This document shows, one piece after another, positions 44,053-53,311 of a stretch of DNA of 64,000 bases. Both the position numbers and the translations under genes were made by a program. Numbering within the stretch: position 1 is the stretch's first letter; the number at the start of each line of letters is the position of its first letter. This DNA is from Pseudobowmanella zhangzhouensis (lineage in GTDB: Bacteria > Pseudomonadota > Gammaproteobacteria > Enterobacterales > Alteromonadaceae): NCBI RefSeq assembly GCF_042662685.1, contig NZ_JBHSYO010000004.1, forward strand, positions 124,001 through 188,000, given 5' to 3'. Below the pieces are notes generated by a model. That model searched no databases. It saw nothing but the letters and a program-made list of their open reading frames with translations, and was not told the DNA's origin.

Positions 44053-45134
44053 CAGCCCATGCTCCGTTCGAATTCACGCATAAACTCAGTCAGTGCCTGC
44101 ACGCCCGCAAGCGGCATCGCGTTATAAATACTGGCGCGCATGCCACCCACTGAGCGGTGTCCCTGTAATGAGGTCAGCCCCTGCTGCTCGGCTTGCTTTA
44201 AAAACTGCGCATCTAAACTGGGGTTGGCTAACTGAAACGGCACATTCATGCGCGAGCGATAAGGCTTGGCAACCTGATTGCGATAGAAATCTGAATCGTC
44301 GATGCACTGATACAAAAGCTCAGCCTTGGCACGATTATGTGCTTCCATCGCGTTGACACCACCTTGCTTCTTAAGCCACTGGAACACCAGCCCGGCCAGA
44401 TACCAGGCGTAGGTTGGCGGTGTGTTGTACATCGAGCCTTCTTTGCCTTGTAGCGCGTAGTCAAAAATTGCAGGCGTGCTAGCCTGCGGACCTTTAAGTA
44501 GATCCTTTTTGACAATCACAACCGACAAGCCTGATGGTCCGATATTTTTCTGCGCACCGGCATAAATCAATCCATAGCGTGAAACATCGATGGGTTTGGA
44601 CAAAATACACGATGACATATCGGCCACGATCGGAGCAGATACGTCTGGCAAGTCCGGCAGTTCAATACCGTCGACGGTTTCATTCGGGCAGTAGTGAAAA
44701 TACGCAGCATTGTTATTTACCTGCCAGGCGGATTGCTCGGGCACTGCCCACAGACCATCAATCTGCCGGGCTTTAGCCACTTCATTCGCCACCACATATT
44801 TATTGGCTTCGGTCAGCGCGGCCGACGACCAGCTACCTGTTGTCAGATAGTCCGCAGCCTGGCCCTGCGTTGCCAGATTTAGCGGTACCGCAGCAAATTG
44901 ACCACGCCCACCACCATGCATAAATAACACATGGTAATCATCAGGGATGGCGAGTAAATCGCGTAAATCCTGCTCTGCCTGCTCGGCAAGTTGTACAAAG
45001 GGTTTGCTGCGGTGACTGATTTCCATCACTGAGCTACCACAACCCTGCCAGTTTAAAAATTCCTGCTGTGCCTGTTTCATTACCTCAACAGGAAGCATGG
45101 CAGGCCCGGCACAAAAATTATAAACGTTGGTCAT
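44052..45134 (-). CDS. serC: Phosphoserine aminotransferase
   Basis: PLP enzyme for serine (3-phosphohydroxypyruvate) and pyridoxal-phosphate synthesis. NFCAGPAMLP at the N terminus, HGGGRGQFAAVPLNL, and the PLP Lys in YGLIYAGAQKNIGPSGL. 360 residues. It is 75 bp after gyrA, behind a strong terminator, and coupled to aroA. Confidence 0.97.
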   Translation of the reverse strand: MTNVYNFCAGPAMLPVEVMKQAQQEFLNWQGCGSSVMEISHRSKPFVQLAEQAEQDLRDLLAIPDDYHVLFMHGGGRGQFAAVPLNLATQGQAADYLTTGSWSSAALTEANKYVVANEVAKARQIDGLWAVPEQSAWQVNNNAAYFHYCPNETVDGIELPDLPDVSAPIVADMSSCILSKPIDVSRYGLIYAGAQKNIGPSGLSVVIVKKDLLKGPQASTPAIFDYALQGKEGSMYNTPPTYAWYLAGLVFQWLKKQGGVNAMEAHNRAKAELLYQCIDDSDFYRNQVAKPYRSRMNVPFQLANPSLDAQFLKQAEQQGLTSLQGHRSVGGMRASIYNAMPLAGVQALTEFMREFERSMG

Positions 45135-45167
45135 AAGATCTACTCCAAAAATGCCAAGCCAAAAACT

Positions 45168-45200
45168 AAAAAACGAGCGGACCGGCCGCTCGTTTTTTTA
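45168..45200 (-). terminator. Terminator of gyrA
   Basis: Stem ACGAGCGG/CCGCTCGT around CCGGT, with a long T run on the minus strand and an A/T run on the other side. It lies 10 bp after the gyrA stop. Confidence 0.88.
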
Positions 45201-45209
45201 AGTGTTGAA

Positions 45210-47813
45210 TCAGTCTTCAGACTGCTCCGTTACCTGAGGCTCGGCATCGCCCTCACCTTCGGCATCGTCTAACTCCAGATCCTCGTCGACCACTTCGTCG
45301 ATTCGTTGCAGACCTACCACGATTTCATCGGTAGACGTACGAATCAAACGTACCCCTTGGGTATTACGGCCGACCGTGGAAACCTCAGCCACGCGGGTAC
45401 GAACAAGGGTACCGGCGTTACTGATCAGCATGATTTCCATTTCTTCATCAACCTGCACAGCACCGACCACGGCACCATTACGCTCGCTGACTTTAATTGA
45501 TACCACACCCTGAGTAGCACGGCTCTTCGCTGGGTAATCATCCAGCGGAGTACGTTTACCAAAACCATTTTCTGTGGCGGTCAGAATTGCGCCGTCACCA
45601 TTTGGCACGATAAGCGATACGACCTTCTGGCCTTCCATCAGTTTCATACCGCGCACTCCTGTGGCAGTGCGGCCCATGGCGCGTACCTGGTCTTCACTAA
45701 AGCGCACGACTTTACCTGCGTCAGAGAACAGCATTACTTCACTGTCACCGTTAGTCAGTGACACACCAATCAGTTCATCACCGTCGTTCAAATTGACTGC
45801 GATAATACCGTTGGAGCGCGGACGTGAGTATTCGGTCAGTGCGGTTTTCTTAACCGTACCTGCGGCAGTCGCCATCAGTACAAATTTGTCTGCTGAGAAT
45901 TCCTGAATTGGCAGAATTGCGGTGATACGCTCCCCTTCTTCCAGCGGCAGGATATTCACAATTGGACGACCACGGGCATTGCGGCTGGCAAACGGCAATT
46001 GATAAGTCTTCAGCCAGTACAATCGACCGCGGGTCGAGAAACACAAAATATGGTCATGGGTATTGGCCACCAGCAGACGTTCGATAAAGTCTTCATCCTT
46101 CATCTTAGTCGCGGACTTACCTTTACCACCGCGGCGCTGCGCCTCGTAATCCGCCAGTTTCTGATATTTCACGTAACCTTCATGAGACAGTGTGACGACT
46201 ACGTCTTCCTGTTCAATCAGGTCTTCGATATCGATATCGTGGCTGGCATGAGTGATTTCAGTACGGCGCTCATCACCGAATTCGTCACGTACTTTTTCCA
46301 GCTCTTCGCGAATGACTTCCATCAGACGCTCTGGGCTGCTGAGGATATGCAATAATTCGGCAATCAGATCTAACAGTTCGCGGTACTCTGCCAGAATCTT
46401 ATCGTGTTCCAGACCAGTCAGTTTATGCAGGCGTAAATCAAGAATCGCCTGCGCCTGCTGTTCAGTCAGGAAGTACTGGCCTTCACGAATACCGTATTGC
46501 GGCTCCAGCCAATCCGGACGTGCAGCGTCTACACCGGCACGTTCCAGCATTTGCGCCACATCACCCAGCGACCAACCACGGGCAGTCAGGCCGATTTTAG
46601 CTTCTGCCGGGCTGCCGGAGGCTTTGATTAGCTCGATAATTTCATCGATATTCGCCAGCGCTACCGCTAATCCTTCAAGGATATGCGCACGCTCACGGGC
46701 TTTACGCAGTTCATATACCGTACGGCGGGTAACCACTTCACGACGGTGCAGAATAAAGGCTTCAAGAATTTCGCGCAGATTGAAGACTTTAGGCTGGTTG
46801 TTATCCAGCGCCACCATATTAATACCAAACACGGTTTGCATTTGTGTCTGGGAATATAAGTGGTTAAGCAATACTTCGGCCGACTCGTTGCGTTTAACTT
46901 CAACAACGATACGCATGCCGTCTTTGTCTGACTCGTCACGCAGCGCAGAAACACCTTCAATGCGTTTTTCTTTGACCAGTTCGGCAATCTTTTCGATCAG
47001 GCGCGCTTTGTTTACCTGATAAGGGATCTCAGTAACGATAATGGTTTCTTTACCATTATCCTCACGCTCAATCTCCGCACGGGCACGCATGTAGATTTTA
47101 CCGCGGCCGGTTCGATAGGCTTCTTCGATGCCCTTACGGCCACTGATGATAGCGGCAGTCGGGAAATCCGGGCCTGGGATCAGTTCGATCAGCTCTTCGA
47201 TGCTGATGTCCGGGTTATTAATCAGTGCGATACAGCCATTCACTACCTCAGTCAGGTTGTGAGGTGGAATGTTGGTCGCCATACCTACCGCGATACCCGA
47301 CGAGCCATTGACCAGCAGGTTAGGTACTTTCGTCGGTAACACATCCGGAATGTGCTCTGTGCCATCGTAGTTCGGCACAAAGTTAACGGTTTCTTTATCC
47401 AGGTCAGCCAGCAACTCGTGGGCGATTTTCGCCATACGTACTTCGGTATATCGCATCGCTGCTGCTGAGTCGCCGTCAACCGAACCAAAGTTACCCTGAC
47501 CGTCAACCAGCATATAACGCAGTGAAAACGGCTGCGCCATACGCACGATGGTGTCGTATACCGCAGAGTCACCGTGTGGGTGATACTTACCGATTACGTC
47601 ACCCACGACACGGGCAGACTTTTTATATGCTGAGTTCCAGTTATTTTTAAGTTCGCTCATCGCGAACAGGACGCGACGATGCACAGGTTTCAGACCATCC
47701 CGAACGTCGGGTAATGCTCGTCCAACGATTACGCTCATGGCGTAATCCAGATAAGAGTTCTTTAACTCTTCTTCAATATTGATGGGGAGTATTTCTTTGG
47801 CGTGATCGGTCAT
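45210..47813 (-). CDS. gyrA: DNA gyrase subunit A
   Basis: Cleaves and rejoins DNA for negative supercoiling with GyrB. Catalytic Tyr122 lies in AAAMRYTEVR. The quinolone-resistance region HPHGDSAVYDTIVRMAQ keeps Ser83 and Asp87, the sensitive state in E. coli numbering. The GyrA box QRRGGKGK starts the C-terminal beta-pinwheel, and an acidic tail of about 35 residues ends the protein, as in E. coli. 867 residues. Divergent from ubiG with 235 bp between. Confidence 0.98.
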   Translation of the reverse strand: MTDHAKEILPINIEEELKNSYLDYAMSVIVGRALPDVRDGLKPVHRRVLFAMSELKNNWNSAYKKSARVVGDVIGKYHPHGDSAVYDTIVRMAQPFSLRYMLVDGQGNFGSVDGDSAAAMRYTEVRMAKIAHELLADLDKETVNFVPNYDGTEHIPDVLPTKVPNLLVNGSSGIAVGMATNIPPHNLTEVVNGCIALINNPDISIEELIELIPGPDFPTAAIISGRKGIEEAYRTGRGKIYMRARAEIEREDNGKETIIVTEIPYQVNKARLIEKIAELVKEKRIEGVSALRDESDKDGMRIVVEVKRNESAEVLLNHLYSQTQMQTVFGINMVALDNNQPKVFNLREILEAFILHRREVVTRRTVYELRKARERAHILEGLAVALANIDEIIELIKASGSPAEAKIGLTARGWSLGDVAQMLERAGVDAARPDWLEPQYGIREGQYFLTEQQAQAILDLRLHKLTGLEHDKILAEYRELLDLIAELLHILSSPERLMEVIREELEKVRDEFGDERRTEITHASHDIDIEDLIEQEDVVVTLSHEGYVKYQKLADYEAQRRGGKGKSATKMKDEDFIERLLVANTHDHILCFSTRGRLYWLKTYQLPFASRNARGRPIVNILPLEEGERITAILPIQEFSADKFVLMATAAGTVKKTALTEYSRPRSNGIIAVNLNDGDELIGVSLTNGDSEVMLFSDAGKVVRFSEDQVRAMGRTATGVRGMKLMEGQKVVSLIVPNGDGAILTATENGFGKRTPLDDYPAKSRATQGVVSIKVSERNGAVVGAVQVDEEMEIMLISNAGTLVRTRVAEVSTVGRNTQGVRLIRTSTDEIVVGLQRIDEVVDEDLELDDAEGEGDAEPQVTEQSED

Positions 47814-47989
47814 ATACAGCCTTGTCCCTAATTATTCTTATGTTTACCCGTAAGCGCGCAGCTTGCGCGTTCCGTGCGTGCAAAAAAGCACACTGTTTAG
47901 CCGCCCGATTCTATCAACAAAGGTGACAAAATTACAGCCAAGATTCAGTGCAAAATAACTGCACAAATAGTAACCAGTATTTAAGCCTG

Positions 47990-48018
47990 TACGTTAGGTT
48001 TTAATTGATGTTTATAAT
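47990..48018 (+). promoter_or_regulatory. Candidate ubiG promoter
   Basis: A perfect -10 hexamer TATAAT lies at 48013-48018, 31 bp before the ubiG start codon. No good -35 is seen at the right distance, so the promoter may rely on an activator or upstream contacts. The rest of the 235-bp gyrA-ubiG spacer shows nothing else I can support. Confidence 0.4.
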
Positions 48019-48048
48019 GCGGCAGATTTTTAAGAAAACGCGAACAAT

Positions 48049-48765
48049 ATGACCAACACAATCAATGTAGACCCTCAGGAAATTGACAAATTTTCAGCAC
48101 TAGCCAGTCGCTGGTGGGATCTCAACGGCGAATTTAAACCCTTGCACCAGATCAATCCGTTGCGCCTGGATTATATTGAGCAACATTGTGACGGCTTGTT
48201 TGGAAAAAAGGTGGTCGATGTTGGTTGTGGTGGCGGTATTTTGGCCGAGAGTATGGCGCGCCTTAAAGCTGACGTGACTGGTATCGATATGGCAGAAGAG
48301 TCACTGAATGTCGCCCGTTTACATGGGCTGGAAAGCAAAGTTCAGGTTGATTACCAGCAAACCACTGCCGAGGCATTTGCCGCTGTGCATACAGAACAAT
48401 TTGATGTGGTTACCTGTATGGAAATGCTTGAGCACGTGCCAGACCCTGCCTCTGTGGTCAATGCCTGTGCCGCCCTGGTCAAACCTGGCGGCAAAGTATT
48501 TCTATCCACGTTAAATCGCAACATTAAATCCTGGCTGATGGCAATTGTTGGTGCAGAGCATATTTTAAAGCTGGTGCCAGCCGGCACTCATCAGCACGAT
48601 AAATTTATTAAACCTGCCGAGCTGTTGCGCTTTTGTGACCAGGCCGGGCTGAAAGTGCGCGATATGACCGGGCTGCATATGAACCCGTTGTCTGGTGCAT
48701 TCTATTTGTCCAACCGCAACGTAGACGTCAACTATATGTTGGTGTGTGAAAAAATTGCCGACTAA
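48049..48765 (+). CDS. ubiG: Ubiquinone biosynthesis O-methyltransferase UbiG
   Basis: SAM-dependent methyltransferase for both O-methylations of ubiquinone. DKFSALASRWWDLNGEFKPLHQINPLRLDYI is the family N terminus; the SAM loop is VVDVGCGGGILAESMA, followed by GIDMAEESL and VTCMEMLEHVPDP. 238 residues. The next gene starts 4 bp after its stop. Confidence 0.97.
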   Translation: MTNTINVDPQEIDKFSALASRWWDLNGEFKPLHQINPLRLDYIEQHCDGLFGKKVVDVGCGGGILAESMARLKADVTGIDMAEESLNVARLHGLESKVQVDYQQTTAEAFAAVHTEQFDVVTCMEMLEHVPDPASVVNACAALVKPGGKVFLSTLNRNIKSWLMAIVGAEHILKLVPAGTHQHDKFIKPAELLRFCDQAGLKVRDMTGLHMNPLSGAFYLSNRNVDVNYMLVCEKIAD

Positions 48766-48769
48766 ATCC

Positions 48770-49435
48770 ATGCTGCCCAAAGCTGTCTTATTTGATTTAG
48801 ACGGTACCTTATTAGATACCGCCAGGGATTTGGGCGCCGCGCTGAACAACATGCTTGCCAGGCGCGGCCGCGAACCCGTCAGTTACGCACAATATCGTCA
48901 AATCGGTTCTGATGGTGCCAACGGCATGCTGGCTCTGGGCTTTCCGGAACTGTCCTCCACGGAGCGTTTAGCACTGCGGGAAGAGTTTCTGCTTGAATAC
49001 CGTCAACAGTCACATGATCAATCTGTCGTGTTTGACGGTGTTGCGCCGCTTTTGAGCTGGCTGTCTGAACACAATATCTTGTGGGGTATTGTGACCAACA
49101 AGCCCGAGGCTATCACTCGCGAGTTGTTACCGGGATACCCCGAATTTAACCAAAGCGCGGTGATGGTCGGCGGCGATACGCTGAGTGAACGTAAGCCTCA
49201 CCCTGCACCGCTATTTTATGCGTGTGAACAGATAAACGTCGTGCCACAACACTGTTGGTATGTGGGTGATGCCGAGCGGGACATTATCGCAGGCAATCAG
49301 GCCGGTATGCAGACCGTATTGGCCGCCTGGGGATACCTGTTGGCCAACGCCCAAACCGCTGATTGGCGACCTACCCACGTCTGTTTTCAACCACAAGATT
49401 TGCTACAACTTTTACATTCAAAACACAATATGTAG
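48770..49435 (+). CDS. HAD-IA phosphatase, MupP-like by context
   Basis: Haloacid-dehalogenase hydrolase of 222 residues with FDLDGTLLDTARDLG (motif I), GIVTNKPEAI (II), SERKPHPAPL (III Lys) and YVGDAERDIIAGNQAG (IV). It follows ubiG directly, as mupP does in Pseudomonas, where MupP dephosphorylates MurNAc-6-phosphate in cell-wall recycling; phosphoglycolate phosphatase is the other option. I start at ATG 48770; a GTG at 48746 inside ubiG is possible. Its 3' end carries an NrdR-like box for the next operon. Confidence 0.85.
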   Translation: MLPKAVLFDLDGTLLDTARDLGAALNNMLARRGREPVSYAQYRQIGSDGANGMLALGFPELSSTERLALREEFLLEYRQQSHDQSVVFDGVAPLLSWLSEHNILWGIVTNKPEAITRELLPGYPEFNQSAVMVGGDTLSERKPHPAPLFYACEQINVVPQHCWYVGDAERDIIAGNQAGMQTVLAAWGYLLANAQTADWRPTHVCFQPQDLLQLLHSKHNM

Positions 49436-49470
49436 TAGTTTTGCCCGTCAACAAAATCTATATATCGTTA
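49423..49470. promoter_or_regulatory. Pair of NrdR boxes upstream of nrdA
   Basis: Box 1, ACACAATATGTAGTAG (49423-49438), matches 13 of 16 bases of the NrdR consensus acaCwAtATaTwGtgt. Box 2, AATCTATATATCGTTA (49455-49470), matches 11 of 16. Their centres are 32 bp apart, the three-turn spacing known for NrdR pairs. Box 1 overlaps the stop codon of the upstream phosphatase gene. Confidence 0.65.
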
Positions 49471-49673
49471 TGCTATTAAAAACCGAATTTTGAATTAAAA
49501 AAAATTTAGGGAAAATTTTACGCCAAAATATCAGTTGCAATCTGACACTTTGTGCTTCTGTGCACGGTTTGCGGTAAGTCGCTACTAACCGTAAATAGCA
49601 CTTGTGTTTGATCGCTGATAAAACCACCAGATATTGGGTTGCATTCCATCATCGACCTCACTATCTTGTGTCA

Positions 49674-49745
49674 GGACAACGCTGGAGACGATTCGTCACC
49701 AGTGCGCTAAGTTGTCCGGATAGACAGCGGCGCTGACTGCCTATC
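49674..49745 (+). promoter_or_regulatory. Folded RNA leader candidate upstream of nrdA
   Basis: GGACAAC (49674-49680) pairs with GTTGTCC (49711-49717) and encloses CTGGaGACG-ATT-CGTCaCCAG (49682-49702), an 8-bp stem with one A-A mismatch. A second hairpin follows: GATAG/CTATC (49719-49745) with CAG/CTG inside. The fold ends 43 nt before the nrdA ATG. The rest of the 353-base spacer has no gene. Confidence 0.5.
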
Positions 49746-49788
49746 TGAATGCTCAAAACTCAAACTAAAACAACAATGGCTGACTGGC

Positions 49789-52113
49789 ATGAACAACCAA
49801 CTACTCGTGACAAAACGAAACGGGGAAAAGGAACCCCTCGACCTCGATAAAATCCATAAAGTCGTCACCTGGGCCGCAAAAGGCCTGAAAAACGTGTCGG
49901 TTTCTCAGGTAGAACTGAAAGCTCACCTGCAGTTTTATGATGACATCAAAACCGCTGCCATCCACGAAACGCTGATTCGTGCTGCTGCTGATCTGATTTC
50001 TGAAGACTGCCCTGACTACCAGTATATGGCGGCGCGTTTGGCGATATTCCATTTGCGTAAAAAAGCCTATGGTCAGTTTGAACCGCCGACGCTATTCGAC
50101 CATGTCACGAATATGGTGAATAAAGGTAAATACGATAAGCACATTCTGGAAGACTACAGCAAAGCCGAACTGGACGAACTGAACAAACATATCGACCATT
50201 GGCGCGATATGAACTTCAGCTATGCCGCGGTCAAACAGCTGGAAGGAAAATACCTGGTACAAAACCGTGTGAGCGGTGAGGTCTACGAGAGTGCCCAGTT
50301 CCTGTATATGCTGGTCGCAGCCTGTTTGTTTGCCAATTATGAAAAGTCTGTTCGTCTGGATTACGTCAAACGTTTCTATGACGCAGCCTCTACCTTTAAA
50401 GTATCTTTGCCTACGCCGATTATGTCTGGCGTGCGCACCCCTACCCGTCAGTTCAGTTCATGCGTACTGATAGAAACAGGTGACAGTCTTGATTCGATCA
50501 ATGCCACCGCCAGCGCGATTGTTAAATACGTCAGTCAGCGCGCTGGTATCGGTGTGAATGCCGGTCGCATCCGTGCTCTGGGTAGTGAAATCCGTGGTGG
50601 TGAAGCGTTCCACACCGGATGTATTCCGTTTTATAAGTACTTCCAGACCGCAGTAAAAAGCTGTTCACAAGGTGGTGTACGTGGTGGCGCAGCGACTCTG
50701 TTCTACCCCATCTGGCACCTGGAAGTTGAATCCCTGCTGGTACTGAAAAATAACCGCGGTGTTGAAGAGAACCGTGTACGCCACTTAGATTACGGCGTGC
50801 AATTCAACAAACTTATGTATCAGCGTCTGATTAAAGATGAACATATCACACTGTTCAGCCCGTCAGACACGCCTGGATTGTATGATGCCTTCTTTGCCGA
50901 TCAGGACGAGTTTGAGCGTCTGTACGTGCAATATGAGCAGGATCCTGCGATTCGTAAGAAACAAATCAAAGCAATGGAATTGTTTGGCTTGTTTATGCAG
51001 GAGCGTGCCAGCACAGGCCGTATCTATCTGCAAAACGTGGATCACTGCAACACGCACAGCCCGTTTGATCCAAAAGTCGCACCGGTTCGTCAGAGCAACC
51101 TGTGTCTGGAAATCGCGCTGCCAACCAAGCCACTGCGTCATGTAAATGACGAAGAAGGTGAAATTGCCCTTTGTACCCTGTCAGCCTTTAACCTGGGTGA
51201 AATCAAATCTCTGGATGACTTTGAAGAGCTGGCCGATTTAACCGTACGTGCACTCGATAGCCTGCTGGATTATCAGGATTACCCGGTACCTGCCGCGTAT
51301 ACGGCCACTATGGGTCGTCGTACTCTCGGTGTTGGCGTAATTAACTTTGCTTACTATCTGGCGAAAAACGGTGTGAAATACTCCGATGGCAGCGCCAATG
51401 GCCTGGTACACCGTACCTTTGAAGCCATGCAGTATTATCTGTTGAAAGCCTCTAACAAACTGGCTATCGAAAAAGGCGCATGTCCTAAGTTCAACGAAAC
51501 CACCTATTCACAAGGTGTGTTACCGATTGATAGCTATAAGAAAGACCTGGACAGCGTATGTAATGAACCATTGCGTTACGACTGGGAAGCGCTGCGTAGC
51601 GATATCGTTAAGCATGGTCTGCGTAACAGTACGCTGTCTGCCCTGATGCCGTCTGAGACGTCTTCACAGATCTCGAATGCCACCAATGGTATTGAGCCAC
51701 CACGTGGCCACATCAGCGTTAAGGCTAGTAAAGACGGTGTGTTGAAGCAGGTTGTGCCTGATTACGATACGCTCAAAAACGCCTATGAATTACTCTGGAC
51801 TATTCCAAGTAATGATGGCTATCTGCAAATCGTTGGGATTATTCAGAAATTCATCGACCAGACGATTTCAGCTAACACTAACTATGATCCGGCGCGCTTC
51901 GAAGGGGGTAAAGTCCCTATGAAGCAGTTGCTTAAAGACCTGCTCACCGCTTACAAACTAGGCGTAAAAACCCTGTACTATCACAATACCCGTGATGGCG
52001 CAGCGGATAGCCTGGAAGAGAAAGCGGCAGCCGATGCGAAGCCTGAGGCCGCCACAGTCGATGTGGTTGTCGAAGAAGACGATGGTTGCGCAGGCGGTGC
52101 CTGTAAGATCTAA
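49789..52113 (+). CDS. nrdA: Ribonucleoside-diphosphate reductase alpha subunit (class Ia)
   Basis: Catalytic subunit that makes all four dNDPs. An ATP-cone (about 5-95, LLVTKRNGEKEPLDLDKI) gives dATP feedback inhibition. Active-site Cys residues are in SSCVLIETGDS, SNLCLEIAL and ALCTLSAFN; the Cys pair that receives electrons from thioredoxin or glutaredoxin is in the tail GCAGGACKI. 774 residues. The start is fixed by MNNQLLVTKRNG, like E. coli; there is no Shine-Dalgarno, and an out-of-frame ATG lies 13 bp upstream. Confidence 0.98.
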   Translation: MNNQLLVTKRNGEKEPLDLDKIHKVVTWAAKGLKNVSVSQVELKAHLQFYDDIKTAAIHETLIRAAADLISEDCPDYQYMAARLAIFHLRKKAYGQFEPPTLFDHVTNMVNKGKYDKHILEDYSKAELDELNKHIDHWRDMNFSYAAVKQLEGKYLVQNRVSGEVYESAQFLYMLVAACLFANYEKSVRLDYVKRFYDAASTFKVSLPTPIMSGVRTPTRQFSSCVLIETGDSLDSINATASAIVKYVSQRAGIGVNAGRIRALGSEIRGGEAFHTGCIPFYKYFQTAVKSCSQGGVRGGAATLFYPIWHLEVESLLVLKNNRGVEENRVRHLDYGVQFNKLMYQRLIKDEHITLFSPSDTPGLYDAFFADQDEFERLYVQYEQDPAIRKKQIKAMELFGLFMQERASTGRIYLQNVDHCNTHSPFDPKVAPVRQSNLCLEIALPTKPLRHVNDEEGEIALCTLSAFNLGEIKSLDDFEELADLTVRALDSLLDYQDYPVPAAYTATMGRRTLGVGVINFAYYLAKNGVKYSDGSANGLVHRTFEAMQYYLLKASNKLAIEKGACPKFNETTYSQGVLPIDSYKKDLDSVCNEPLRYDWEALRSDIVKHGLRNSTLSALMPSETSSQISNATNGIEPPRGHISVKASKDGVLKQVVPDYDTLKNAYELLWTIPSNDGYLQIVGIIQKFIDQTISANTNYDPARFEGGKVPMKQLLKDLLTAYKLGVKTLYYHNTRDGAADSLEEKAAADAKPEAATVDVVVEEDDGCAGGACKI

Positions 52114-52120
52114 CACACGC

Positions 52121-52141
52121 AGGCGGCCTTATGTGCCGCCT
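52121..52141 (+). other. Intercistronic hairpin nrdA-nrdB
   Basis: Perfect 7-bp arms AGGCGGC/GCCGCCT around CTTATGT, 7 bp after the nrdA stop, followed by a T-rich but broken run. It could be a partial terminator or a 3'-end stabiliser that sets the NrdA to NrdB ratio. Confidence 0.5.
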
Positions 52142-52174
52142 TGTCTTTGTTTCTAACTCAATGTCAGCACACAC

Positions 52175-53308
52175 ATGAAGTACACGACTTTTAATCAAGT
52201 AAACAATGATGCGTTGCAAGAGCCGATGTTTTTCGGTAACCCGGTTAACGTTGCCCGCTATGACCAGCAACGCCATAACGTATTCGAAAAATTAATCGAG
52301 AAACAAATCTCGTTTTTCTGGCGCCCGGAAGAAGTTGATGTCAGTAAGGATCGACTGGACTTTCAAAAGCTGTCTGAAAGTGAGAAACACATTTTCATCT
52401 CGAACCTGAAATATCAGACCCTGCTCGACTCTGTTCAGGGCCGCAGCCCGAATATTGCGTTCCTGCCGATTATCTCCTTACCCGAAGTAGAAACCTGGGT
52501 TGAGACTTGGTCTTTCTTTGAGACGATTCACTCGCGTTCGTATACTCACATTCTGCGTAACCTGTTTACCGATCCTAGCGCGGTATTTAACGACATCGTG
52601 ATGAATGATGAGATCAAGCGCCGTGCAACGGATATTTCCCGCTATTACGACGACCTGATCTTTGCAACCCAGTTGTGGCAGACCCAGGGCGAAGGCTCAC
52701 ATAAAACCGAAGATGGCAGCATCTATACCGTGACCATGCGTGAGTTAAAGCGCAAGCTGTATTTGTGCATGTGCTCAGTTAACGCGTTGGAAGCGATTCG
52801 TTTCTATGTGTCGTTTGCCTGTACGTTCGCCTTCGCTGAGCGTGAATTAATGGAAGGTAACTCAAAAATCATCCGTCTGATTGCGCGCGATGAAAACCTG
52901 CACCTGACGTCCACTCAGCATATTCTCAATCTGTGGGCAAAAGGCAAAGACGATCCAGAAATGGCCGAAATTGCCGCCGAATGTCAGGACGAATCACTGG
53001 CTATCTTTATGACCGCGGTCGAGCAGGAAAAGCAATGGGCGACCTATCTGTTCCAGCACGGCTCAATGATTGGTCTGAATAAAGAAATTTTGTGCCAGTA
53101 CGTTGAATTCATTGCTAATGAGCGAATGAAAGCCATCGGCCTGCCATTACAATTTGAAGTCAATGGCAACCCACTGCCATGGATGAATAATTACCTGATG
53201 TCAGACAACGTACAGGTTGCACCGCAAGAGTCAGAAATCAGCTCTTATCTGGTTGGCCAGATCGATGCAGAAGTCAGTGCCGATGATTTTGGTGATTTCG
53301 ACCTGTAA
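52175..53308 (+). CDS. nrdB: Ribonucleoside-diphosphate reductase beta subunit (class Ia)
   Basis: Carries the diiron-tyrosyl radical that starts catalysis in NrdA. The radical Tyr123 is in HSRSYTHIL; iron ligands are Asp85 (LLDSVQGR), Glu116 and His119 and the later Glu/His in IARDENLHLTSTQHI. The C terminus, ending VSADDFGDFDL, docks to NrdA. 377 residues. It follows nrdA by 61 bp and precedes yfaE by 3 bp. Confidence 0.98.
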   Translation: MKYTTFNQVNNDALQEPMFFGNPVNVARYDQQRHNVFEKLIEKQISFFWRPEEVDVSKDRLDFQKLSESEKHIFISNLKYQTLLDSVQGRSPNIAFLPIISLPEVETWVETWSFFETIHSRSYTHILRNLFTDPSAVFNDIVMNDEIKRRATDISRYYDDLIFATQLWQTQGEGSHKTEDGSIYTVTMRELKRKLYLCMCSVNALEAIRFYVSFACTFAFAERELMEGNSKIIRLIARDENLHLTSTQHILNLWAKGKDDPEMAEIAAECQDESLAIFMTAVEQEKQWATYLFQHGSMIGLNKEILCQYVEFIANERMKAIGLPLQFEVNGNPLPWMNNYLMSDNVQVAPQESEISSYLVGQIDAEVSADDFGDFDL

Positions 53309-53311
53309 TTA

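Noticed and set aside
46252..47019. Plus-strand ORF of 255 codons inside gyrA
   Set aside because: It is antisense to a highly conserved gyrA region, rich in Ser/Arg, and has no recognisable domain or ribosome site; it is a shadow frame.
47814..48048. Possible small RNA or tRNA in the gyrA-ubiG spacer
   Set aside because: Short GCGC repeats and a GTGC/GCAC dyad are present but no cloverleaf, strong terminator or other support.
49776..49850. Small out-of-frame ORF overlapping the nrdA start (24 codons)
   Set aside because: It has no ribosome site and basic, biased composition; an upstream regulatory ORF is possible but cannot be supported from one sequence.
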